From Cryptomeria japonica (Eukaryota > Streptophyta > Pinopsida > Cupressales > Cupressaceae), in NCBI RefSeq assembly GCF_030272615.1, contig NC_081410.1, positions 501,170,442-501,234,441 of the forward strand: 64,000 bases of DNA. The letters are read 5' to 3'. A model generated the notes under the pieces. It was not told the origin of the DNA. It saw only the letters and a list, made by a program, of their open reading frames with translations, and searched no databases. The number at the start of each line of letters is the position of its first letter. Within the stretch, counting starts at the first letter, position 1. The position numbers and the translations under genes were made by a program. Below are positions 47,600-57,745 of this stretch, in pieces.

Positions 47600-50500
47600 G
47601 GATCGATTAAACCTGGTGAGGTGGTAAAAAACTAGAGTCCACATCAACCAAAGATTGGATATCTTCATCTAATGCTTTATTGGCCAAGAAATATGCCACC
47701 TTATTGGCTTCCCTGTAACAATGGACCATAGAGAAGGAATTGAACAGCTCAAGCTGAGCAAGTATCTTGTCCAACCAATATTTTAGATGCTAGGAGTGTG
47801 AAGAGCGATTAGTGACCATGTAAAAAACAACCTGAGAGTCACCTTCTATAACAACATCCAACAGATGTAATGAAAGGAGCAAATCAAGCCCTGTAGAAAG
47901 GGCATGAAGTTCAGCCACATTGTTAGTCCTGCTAGCAATACACTGACATTGTGCTTTTATGATACAAGCCTTGTTATCAGAAACCACAATACCAATGGCA
48001 GATTTTCTAGGGTTACCACGGGATGCTCCATCAAAGTTCAATTTGTACTTAGAAGCCGGAGGAGTCAACCAGACCACTTCTGCCCTATTCAATGAAGATC
48101 GTGTTTTAGAAATTGCCCCCAATAGAGGGAGCGACTGTAAGGCTGACCAATGTCTGGTAACCCAATTGTCCCATGGAGTGAAAGTATTGAGCAAACTAGT
48201 ACCCTTGTAAATGAAGGCCAGAACAGTCTCAGAAATCAATTTCTCAATACAGAAGAGCACATCTTGCAAAGGGGAAGAGTGTTTCCTAAAAATCTTGTTA
48301 TTCCTCTCAAGCCAAAGTTTCTAGATCAGAACAGAAGGAGCAATTAACCAAAGACAAGCATAGAATGAAGATGGATATAATAGAGGCCAACTCATGAAGT
48401 GAAACCTGAGGTCCCTGCCAAGAGCAAAGCTCCAATTTAACTTATTAAATAGCCAGTACCAGCAATGAGAAGCAAAGGGGCAATAAAGGAAGAGATGATT
48501 GACTGATTCAAGGGACCCTCCACACATAACACAAGGGAAAATAACAGTGATGCCCAGCCTATCCAATCTCATGCCAATTAGAATTTTATCTTGAACAGCC
48601 AGCCAAGCAAAAGCCATCGCTTTGGGCAAAGAGGCAACGTGCCAAAATAACTTATATGGCAAGTCCTCCCTCTTGACATCTAAAGACAAATAATTATACC
48701 CTTCTTTAACCGAGTACTCCCCTGACTTTGAATAGGTCCAAATAAGCTCATCATCCTTCTTTGAAAAGAGTAATGGACGTTTGTTTAGCTCATCCACAAA
48801 AGCGGACTTAATATATTGGTCCACTGAAAGAGAATCAATTGATTTCCATCTCGCCATAGGCAAGGGGCCCGAGGAATCCACAAAAAAGTAATTAGCCACA
48901 AATATACCCCAAGAAGATTTAAGGGAAGACATAAGAGGTGACCAATCCCTAAGGCTAGAGAGTGCAGGGAAGCCATTCCATACTTCCTCCCAAAACCTAG
49001 CCTTTCGACCATTATGAATAAGCTAGGACAACCCTAGAAAAATGACAGATCTGCACTCAACCACGAAATTCTAGATTACAGACCCTTTAGGTAGTGAAGA
49101 AGCAGTAAAGATGGTCTCCCTAGAATAGTTTTTCAGGTATTTTGCAGACAAAATAGATGGCCATTTAGAGGAGGGTTGTTTATATAGCTTCCAAACTAAT
49201 TTAGCACAAAGGGCCAAATTCTACTTACCAAGATCCTTAACCCCTACTCCTCCTTTGTCTCGAGGAGCACAGACCCTATCCCATGCCAACAAAGGAATCC
49301 TACCTTTCTTATTAACATTATCATTCCATATAAAAGACCTTAAAGCTAAATGTACAACAACCACGGTCTTCTTAGGAGCCTTTAAAACAAATAACAGATA
49401 AATAGGAACCACATTTAGAACAGCTTTGATAAGCACAATTTTTCTAGAAAAAGTTAACCACTTATGAGACCAAGAAAGAATTCTTGAAGAAATAGCCCCC
49501 AAGATCCGCTCCCAAAAATTATGCTTCTTTGAACCAGTAAAAAACAGAATCCCTAAATACTTACAAGGGAACTGGCCAACAGAGAAGCCCCAAAAGCGAG
49601 ACAATCTGGATTGCACCAAAGGGGAAACATTAAGAAAGAATTTTTTTGACTTGCCCTAATTGACCTTCTATCCTGAGAACAAAGAATAATCCATAATGAT
49701 CCTTTTAATGACTTGAGCTTCCCCCATGGTAGCTTTGCCAAACAACAATGTATCATCTACGAATAAACAATGAGTATGACTCGCAGTCATGTGAGGAATG
49801 GAAATCCCCTTCCATGCACCACTATCCCTAGCTCCTAAGATGGCTCTACTAAGAGCTTCAGCCAAAATAATAAACAAAAAAGGCGACAACGTATCCCCTT
49901 GCCTAAGCCCTCTAGATGAGGCAAAAAAACCACGTGGAGAACCATTCAAAATTACTGAGAACTTAGTCGTGCTAATACATGCCTAAATCCATTTGACCCA
50001 TTTAATTCCAAACCCAAATTTCTTAAGCACACACAAGAGCGCCTGCCAACTTTCCCTATCATAAGCCTTCATCATATCCAACTTTAAAATCATAGTCGAA
50101 ATAGCCAACTGAGAAATGGAATGCAGAACCTCATGGGCCACAATGGCCCCTTCTATCGTTTCCCTACCAGGGACAAAACCCCCCTATTCACCCGAGATAA
50201 TTTTAGGAATGAGCTTGGCGAGCCTTAAGGAAATAGCCTTAGTAATAATTTTGTATAAGGTGTTGCATAAAGCAATTGGGTGGAAATCCACAAAAGATTT
50301 GGGATTCTCACTTTTCAGAATGAGGGCAATCAAAGTTGAATTAAGCTCCTTTAACATAGACCTATTGCACCTAGCCTCTTCTAAAATAAGACGAAGATCC
50401 TCCCCAAGAAAAGACCAACATTTTTGGAAAAAAAAGGGCAGTAAAACCATCCGAACCAGAAGCCTTATCGGGTGACATTGAAAAGACAACCTCTTTTACT

Positions 50501-51837
50501 TCTTGAATAGAGAAAGGGGCCATTAGCATTGCATTATCCTCATCAAATATAAGCTTGGGAATAGAAAAAGAAAAATTATCATTGAAAACATATGACTCCT
50601 CAAATAGAAAAGACTTAAAAAATTGGAAAGTCTCAACAACAATCTCAGACTCTTCAGAAATAACAACTCCATCAGGGTTTTGAATACAAGAGATCCTATA
50701 ACGTTGTCTTTTCATCTTGGCTGAGGTGTGGAAGAATTTAGTATTTCGGTCACCATCACACAACCACAGATCTCTGGATTTTTGATGCCAATAGATTTCT
50801 TCGCTAGAGAGAATCTCTTCTAGATGAGAATTCAAAATTTTATGCCTTTGAAAAGTAGTAGAATCCATGCCACAGTTCATAACCCTAGCATTAAGAGCTT
50901 CAAGTTCTTCCTGAATCTTAATCTTCTCAGAAAAAATATTTTTGAAATGCAGTACATTCCATTTCTTAATTTCTTGCTTAAGGTAAGAGAGTTTTTTGAC
51001 AAACCTAAACATCCTAGTACCATGAACAAAAGGAGCCGAGGACCACCAAGATTGTAAAAGCAAAAGAAAGGATGGATCTCGAAACCACATTGGTTCAAAC
51101 TTAAAAGAAGAATGACCAAGAGCTCTGTCATCCAAGATAGATAACAAAACTGGAAAGTGATCCGAACCAGCATAAGGCAAGACTGAGGCCACAACATCCA
51201 CATTAGAGGAAATCCAATCGTCAAAAACCAGAAAATGATCAAGTCACTCAGCAATCTACGAGAAATATTTTCTCCTATTAGTCCAGGTAAATGGACCATT
51301 CAAAGTTTTACAATCCACCAGGTCATTATTAAAAATAAAAGCAAAGAAATCCTCCAAGATATGTTTATTAGGCAAAATACCCCCAAACTTCTCATCATTA
51401 GAGGAAATGGCATTAAAGTCCCCTCCAAAAACCACAAACTGGTAATGAAGGGAGGAGAAGGTGATGGATAAGGAATCCCAAAGGGTTGTCTTACCCCCAA
51501 TTGACATTGATCCATACACATTGAACAACCAAGATTTAACATTCGAAACACGACTTTTAACCAAGGCCAGCATCCAGAAGGGAGCTGAAACAACCAATTT
51601 CAATTCAATAGACACATCCTTCCAAAGAAAAGCCAAACCCCTAGATGCCCCCGCAGAAGGGGAGACACAAAAATTCCAAGGCTTCCATTTGGAAAACAAA
51701 AAATCAGCACCTTGACAACTTAACTTAGTTTCTTGCAAAAGTAACACATCACACTTCATTAAATCCAACTGTGATTTAATGAGGCACCTTTTGTTAGGAG
51801 CATTTAAGCCCCTAACATTCCAAGACACGAACCTCAT
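47600..51837 (-). pseudogene. LINE ORF2: APE endonuclease, RT, zinc-binding, RNase H
   Basis: Starts MRFVSWNVRGLNAPNKR (51837), an APE-type endonuclease with LLLQETKL, FGGDFNAI and, after a stop near 51247, GSDHFPVLLSI. A long connector includes GDRNTKFFHTSAKMKRQRYR. RT follows: DKASGSDGF, frameshift near 50400, PIALCNTLYKIITKAI, GGFVPGRETIEGA, LDMMKAYDR, GLRQGDTLSPFLF, CLFVDDTLLFGKA (FVDD active site, both Asp kept), then LGILFFTGSK and LLAWDRVCAPRDKGGVGVKD. The zf-RVT region has PKAMAFAWLAVQDKI and CVMCGGSLESVNHLFLYC. The C-terminus is a plant RNase H: YKLNFDGASRGNPRKSAIG, NNVAELHAL and VIEGDSQVV. Premature stops include positions near 50182, 49980, 49660, 49220, 49023 and 48320. Confidence 0.93.
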
Positions 51838-51842
51838 TGCAC

Positions 51843-52190
51843 TCAAGGGGAGGCAATCTCTCCCCTTTTCTCAATTGCAAAACCAACATTCTCTAGCTCA
51901 GTTCTCAAGCTACGCTTGGAAGCCACAAACCGAGTAAAAGGCAAACTAAATTTAGTCTTTTTCTTACCAAACCCCGATTTTGGGCTCAAGAGTGTAGGCT
52001 GAATGCCAACATCAATCTCTAACTGGGTGTAGAAAGACTTCGGCTTCCTACCTCTTTTCGCAGGAGAAGGAGATGGTGAAGTAGGGGATAAAGGGAATTG
52101 AACCAAAGGTTTATTAATCATAGAGTCAAAACCCACATTCTCATCCCCATCCCCAGTTAAGCCCAAGGCATTTTCAACTTCCTTGATTAC
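51843..52190 (-). pseudogene. LINE ORF1, C-terminal part
   Basis: About 115 codons: KEVENALGLTGDGDENVGF, a Ser/Pro-rich segment with AKRGRKPKSF, then RFVASKRSLRTELENVGF. Basic, disordered character fits the C-terminal end of plant LINE ORF1 proteins. It ends in TGA (51845-51843), five bases before the ORF2 ATG at 51837, a spacing that fits coupled translation (inference). Confidence 0.65.
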
Positions 52191-53259
52191 AATTTTTTAT
52201 TTTTCAATTTTTGAGTTGATTATAATTTGAAATTTAATTTTTGTCGATTAATTTGAGTGTAATTTTTTGATTGAGTATACAAGATTGTTCATTTAAAGAT
52301 AAATTGTAAAACATAATTATAACATCCATCTATCAATTACATTAATTGTATATTGTTCAAATCATTGAGAACCTTCTAGAGTATTTTTTGATTTGATTGT
52401 ATATACTTTTTCTTCATCAATGTTTTAGAGCACATTCTATTGTCCATCATCAAGGTGAGACAGTGAAAGAAAAGGAAAAATAATTTGAAATATTCAAGAA
52501 GAAATAAGTATACACAATCAATTCCAGAAATATTTAAACTAACATCTAGATTGGTTAAGTGTAGACAAGAAGCATCTAAAAGACATCTCCACATGTAACC
52601 TTGTCCATTTCAACACCATTTTATCTATCATTACACACTATGAAAACGAGAATAAGGGTTTTGACAAAAATACAAAGAGAATTTAATAAACTTCTACACC
52701 CTAGTATAGTAGATCCTTTAAAGGTATTGTTAAACACTACCTTAACGATTAGTGCAAGTTTAGGAACATAAGAAGCAAAACTCCAAGAAAAAAATTGAGA
52801 TAGATAAAAATATAAAAGAGAATATAATTATATTTTTGGATAAATAGAATCACTAAGGATTATAATTTTTGATAGAAAAATTCATAATAGCATTTATTTT
52901 TACTTGAATTAGTGAGTTATAAGACACATTTCTTCATCAATATTTTAAGATTGTAGAAAAAAACCAACTATAAAAACATTCTATTGATAAATGACATCTA
53001 AATAATATATCACTTCATTAGAGAAGATATGTACCATAATGTTCTTATTTCAATCAATTATTTATCATGTATTACATGCAACTCATTTATGCTAGGTTAA
53101 ATTTGTTGTAAGTACATAGTTCATTTATGTCAAGTATAAAAATGTTTAGAAAAGTAGAAGCCAACTTAGGCTTTACCTTTTCCTTCACTTCAACTATATG
53201 CAAGGAATAAACATGCGTACCCTCCATCTTTACTTTTTAAATTATAAAACACTTCACAT
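52191..53259. other. AT-rich intergenic, no gene seen
   Basis: No domain, LTR or repeat recognised. Confidence 0.55.
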
Positions 53260-53359
53260 AGATAATATATATGGTCTTAACCCTCAATGTATGGTTTTAA
53301 CATTAGTTTAGATAATATATATGGTCTTAACCCTCAATGTATGGTTTTAACATTAGTTT
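53260..53359. repeat. Perfect 50-bp tandem duplication
   Basis: Two identical 50-bp copies starting AGATAATATATATGGTC, at 53260 and 53310. Identity at every base implies a young event. Confidence 0.96.
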
Positions 53360-53777
53360 TGATTCATTTTTGCATACTCATAAACAATCAACTAGAAGAT
53401 CTATCTGTCATACTACATAAAAATGCACATATTCTTATTTTTATTTAGAAAATGTCTATTGAATTTAATTGGATTGCATGACACAATGTAATCAACTTTT
53501 TGTAAATTTAAATTTTTTAATGCTTGTTTTAGCTTTCCTAGAATTCAATCATTATTTCATTAATCCATGCACCAAAAGTCTCAATTTGTATATCTAAGAT
53601 AATTTATTTAAGGACATCTCTTGTGGTGTTAGGATCATCACTTATACACATCAAGGATTAACATTAAGTATTAGCATCTAGAGCACCCAATCTGATTGCA
53701 CCATTCTTAGTTACATTAGTTGCATGCACATGCACACACACACACAAATAAAAAATTAAAAAAATAAATAAAAAACA
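53360..53777. other. Intergenic with short (CA)n
   Basis: Contains a CACACACACACACA run near 53733 and A-rich sequence. No gene. Confidence 0.55.
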
Positions 53778-54022
53778 TGTTGACATTGGATTGTAATTGA
53801 TGTCAACATATTGTCTTAATCTTAGAGAAGTTGAATGTCACAAAGATGAAGTGCACCTTAATAGAGAATATACATATTGACAGAGATGTTGCTCATGTTG
53901 ATGACAAGATGATAACAAGTTCACTGGATGAGAGGACAGATGAGTATATCGATGAGACATATCTCATGTCTCACCGATTAGACAAGGTGGTGAAAATGAC
54001 CATGTTCAGGCAAGCTAAGTTA
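53778..54022. other. LTR-start-like fragment
   Basis: Begins TGTTGACATTGG and contains TTGATGTCAACAT, the inverted signature also found near the starts of other copia LTRs in this window. No matching end or partner LTR was found, so it is a candidate remnant only. It continues after the inserted element at 54023-54686. Confidence 0.4.
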
Positions 54023-54686
54023 CCAGAAATGAGAAACGAGAAACGTAACGACAATGACAACACGACGAGAAATGAAATATTTAAAAGTTGCATATAAGAA
54101 ACGTGTACACACACACACACATATATAATCAAATCTAAATTAATGATAAAAACTAAATATAATCAAATTCACCTTGATATGAATTATTAAGATATTGCAT
54201 TGCATGAATCGTAGATATTTATATTGAGATATTTTGCATGAGGCTATATAATTAATTTAAGTTAAAGTTATATATTTAATGTAACTAACATGACTTAAAA
54301 AACTATAATTTGCATCTACTGATTAATCTAAAGTTAATCCATGAAACATGTGATTTCACATGCCAAAAAAATCAATCTGTCAATGTTAAATCAATAAAAA
54401 GATAATCACTTTATTGTCAAATTTGTTAAAAATAATTACTTTATTGTCAAATCTGATAAAAATAATTATTTTACTGCACTTATAATAATTAGTACTAAAT
54501 AAAGTGAAAGAGCGCATTATTTTAAGTGGTAAAGATCTCATGAAGTCTGGCATGCAAGGTGGAGACAAATCGAAAACAATGGAAAACGCCCTACAAATGA
54601 ATTTACCTCGGGAAACGACCGTTAGAAACGAGAAACGCATTTCTCGCGTTGAAACATGAAATGACGAGAGACCGTCACGTTTCTGG
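54023..54686. mobile_element. Possible MITE / small DNA transposon
   Basis: Starts CCAGAAATGAGAAACG and ends ACCGTCACGTTTCTGG, so the ends are short inverted matches (CCAGAAA). Flanks are similar: CAAGCTAAGTTA before, CAAGTAAGTGTTA after. Both ends carry AACGAGAAACG-type words and CG-rich content unlike the neighbourhood; the centre is AT-rich and non-coding. It is consistent with a non-autonomous hAT-like element (inference). Confidence 0.5.
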
Positions 54687-55129
54687 CAAGTAAGTGTTAG
54701 TTGCATGGCAAATGAGGTGGTGCATGGAACCACCACATTCAAGAGGCAAAGATGGTCTTGATGCCTGCAAGAAGTTGTATTGATGTCTTCAAGTTATGAG
54801 CTCATGTAGTCATTCTGTCAAGACTTGACATCAAGGAGAGTCAGAGGAAGAAGTGTTGATCACCATCTGGTTTGTAGAGCAAACAAATCAAGTACTTAAA
54901 TGGACAACCTGTGTGCATAATACCTGTATGCGGGAAAAGCGGGTCGATAGAACTCAAAATGCGAAAAACGGAGCTCTATGGAGCCTTGCTCACACACCCA
55001 CAGGACTTCTTGGTGCAAGCTATGGAGTTATGAAGCATAACTCAGCTTCCCAAGGATGGTTCCATGGTTCTCTATCTTGCACTATCCCTCAAACCAATGT
55101 TTTTGCTCTCAGATCACTGAGCAAAATGG
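54687..55129. other. Unassigned, possible LTR remnants
   Basis: No gene supported. The open frame at 54853-55134 shows no domain. It probably includes the rest of the LTR-like fragment and the uncertain lower end of the next LTR. Confidence 0.4.
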
Positions 55130-56335
55130 TTTAGGGATGGCAAATGCAAGAACAAGAGATGTTTTTTGTTGATTTTAATATGAGATGCCTTCTAAGCTAT
55201 GCATGATTCTAGAAATGCAATAAACTAATTATAAGATGACAAGATTAGTAAACAAACTATCCTAGCATGCTATATTAGTTAATGATTTAAGCTAATGATA
55301 ATAGAAATACTCTAAAATGCATATTAGATTAATTTCTATTTTAAAGAGAGGCTAAATGATGAGCATATATGAAATGAAAGCTTGAATGTATTTGAGCATA
55401 ATTATGATACTACAAACTTGGATCCTTGAAAATGAAGGGATGAGAGCTCTATTTATAGCAAAAATAGGGCAATGGATGGTCAGGATTGAAAGAGTTAATC
55501 AAAGGTTGAGTTTGAAAGTTGGGAATCCATGTTTACAATTTGCACCAATGAAATGGTGACAAATGTCAACATAAGACTAGTTGAGAAAAGGGGTTGGAGA
55601 CATTAAATGCCTAAGAAGACCTTATGGTTATCTAGAAGGTAAGGGTCAAGCTTAAGTTAAGATTACCCATTGGATTAGGTTTTAATCAAAGGATAAACTC
55701 TTGTGCAAATGATTAAGGGGTAACCATGGTCAAAGCAATGAATGCTTGATGAGACCCTTGGGTTACATGGAGGTTGAGTTTAGAGAAAGTCTCTAATCAT
55801 GCAAGGGGGTTGAGTTAACCATTAATGGTTTGTAAGAGAAAGTTGTTGGAGACTTGGAGCCTTTAATGGTTATTGAAGACTTTGAGGGTTTGAGAAGTGA
55901 CTTCCCTTTGTTTAGGGATGTGACAAAGTTTAGAAGATGGGTTAGGTTAATTTAGAAGTGATTAGAAGGGTCTAGAAGAAATTAGGAATAGGTTTTAGAA
56001 TGCAAGTGGATGGAGGAATAATAGGATTTAATTGAAATAAAATTAATCTAATTCAATTTGGTTGCAATCAAATAAATTAGATTTATTCAAATTAGGATAA
56101 ACTTTTTAATTAAATTTGAATTTAATTAAGAGTGGATAGAAGGGATTTAATTGAATAAAATGATTTATTCATTAAATGGTAAAAAGAAGTCTAGTGAATT
56201 TAATTTAAATAAATTGAGTAATTTACTTAATTTAAACAGAAGAATGTGGGTAATTTAATTAAATTGGATTTAATTAAATAGAGAAATGAACATAAAATAT
56301 TCATTTAGGAATATGGTCATATTTATACGTCTACA
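55130..56335 (-). repeat. Gypsy-like 3' LTR on minus strand
   Basis: On minus the segment starts TGTAGACGTATAAATATG at 56335, directly after a purine tract. A TATA box in LTR orientation (complement of CTATTTATAG at 55449) would start transcription near 55420. The lower boundary is uncertain (somewhere between about 54880 and 55140). No second LTR is in the window. Confidence 0.6.
55448..55457 (-). promoter_or_regulatory. LTR TATA box (minus)
   Basis: Minus-strand CTATAAATAG, a textbook plant TATA box in the expected part of the LTR. Confidence 0.6.
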
Positions 56336-56352
56336 TTTTGCCCCTCTTTGAA
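56336..56352 (-). promoter_or_regulatory. Polypurine tract (minus)
   Basis: Minus-strand TTCAAAGAGGGGCAAAA directly before TGTAGACG. It shows that the element body lies to the right, under the mobile-domain gene. Confidence 0.65.
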
Positions 56353-56669
56353 GTGACGTGTGTGCACATGTTATTTCAAAGAAAATGACGTGTTATCGTG
56401 ATTTATGATCAAATGAAATTTTTATGTCGCTTTTACGGTTTTCAAGTCTTGCCCCAGATTTGATTTGATGTGTGATGCCCCCTCGGGAGATGAATCAATA
56501 TTTTGAAGATTTGGATTTGATTTAGTGATATGTGTTTGGTGTGTATGATTTTGTCTATGTGAAATGTCAAAATTGATTCATCTCCCGATAATTTACATGT
56601 TTTAGGGTATAAGGGAGACCGCGAGCAAATTACATGCCCAGTTCCCTAACCCTAATTTCATTTTCCTCC

Positions 56670-56676
56670 TATAAAA
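56670..56676 (+). promoter_or_regulatory. TATA box of the mobile-domain gene
   Basis: TATAAAA followed by GGGG, 81 bp before ATG 56751. The leader (CATTTGTGCATTGTTGAC) has the length and composition of a plant 5' UTR. Confidence 0.65.
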
Positions 56677-56918
56677 GGGGAAAAGTGCTTTGATTTGATT
56701 CATTTGTGCATTGTTGACTTTGGAGAAAGAGATTTTGGAGAGAAGTCAAAATGCCTATTCCGTATTCCAGGCATCGTTTTGAGCACGTTCGAAGGTACCG
56801 GAGACCTGCTGCATATGGACCACCAATAAGTCAACACTTTTGACCCTTTTTTGATTTTTTATTTTGTCATTTTTGGTCAGTTTTTTATTTTTAAAATTCG
56901 GTTTTATCGGTTTAGCGC

Positions 56919-57370
56919 GTCAAAGCCGTAATTAAGCGCATACAAAAATTTAGGTAGCGCATAGTGTTTGAATTTAGGGTTGCGTCCGAAACAAATAGTG
57001 TAGCGCATAGAAGTTCTAGGTTAGCGCATGGCAGGAAAGTAGTGCATGTTGAACATAGGATAGCGCATCAAGTCAATAGGGTAGCGCGTGAGCAAGACCT
57101 AGTGCATAGGGGTCACAGGGGTTCGCATGGGTAAGGGGTTTTAGCGCGTAGGGTAGACCTAGCGCATAGGGTCAAATAGGTAGCGTCAGCAAGGTATAGG
57201 TTAGCGCATAAATAGATTTTAGCGCATGGGGTAGGTTGGGTGGCACATGGGGGAAAAAGGATAGCGCGTAGAGGCAGTCTAAAGCATAGGGTAAATAGAT
57301 TAGCACGTGGAGAAAACAACTTAGTGCATGGGTGTATTCTAGCGTGGGGAGAATCTGTTTTAGCGCATCA
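56919..57370. repeat. GCGCAT-type motif array in the PMD intron
   Basis: About 20 occurrences of TAGCGCATRGG or close variants (GCGCGT, GTGCAT, GCACGT), usually 17-30 bp apart, with unrelated short spacers. The CG-bearing core contrasts with the AT-rich intron. Confidence 0.85.
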
Positions 57371-57539
57371 GGAAAAATTTTGTGAGATGGGGTGATTTGT
57401 GAAATTGTTGTGTTTTTCTATCATGGTTTTTATTGATTTGTCCAATATGAGTGTTGATATAACTTGTTTTGTTTTGCGATATTTTAAGTTATGCATAGAT
57501 ATTAATGTGTTGTTTTGATCAAAGCATGATTTGTTTGTG

Positions 57540-57745
57540 CACTTTATTTCAAGTTCAATGTGTGAAGCCTGATTTGTGTTACAAGCTGATATGGGTTGGA
57601 AACTTGAGTTGTTTTACAAGCTGATATGGGTAGGAAACTTGAGTTGTTTTACAAGTTTATGTGATTTGGAGACTTGAGTTGTTTTACAAGTTTTGATATG
57701 GTTTTTGATAACTTCAGTTGTGTTACAAGTTGATATGAAATGATA
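57540..57745. repeat. ~45-bp tandem repeat in the PMD intron
   Basis: ACTTGAGTTGTTTTACAAG followed by CTGATATGGGTTGGAA recurs four to five times with drift between 57560 and 57740. Confidence 0.85.

Larger units (their letters stand above)
46322..52190 (-). mobile_element. LINE (L1-type with RNase H), near-complete ORF2
   Basis: A minus-strand non-LTR element. The 3' end lies at 46322 (plus-strand TTTTTTGATAAAAGTGG, the complement of a typical LINE tail CCACTTTTATCAAAAAA). It runs up through the 3' UTR, full ORF2 and only the last part of ORF1, and is 5'-truncated near 52190. Stop codons and one frameshift make it inactive. Target duplications were not resolved in the AT-rich flanks. Confidence 0.9.

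Noticed and set aside
46200-52260. Long flanking similarity around the LINE as a target duplication
   Set aside because: Both flanks are AT-rich and match only loosely; no clean duplication can be defined by eye.
54853-55134. 93-codon plus-strand frame
   Set aside because: Sits in likely LTR remnant sequence; no domain recognised.
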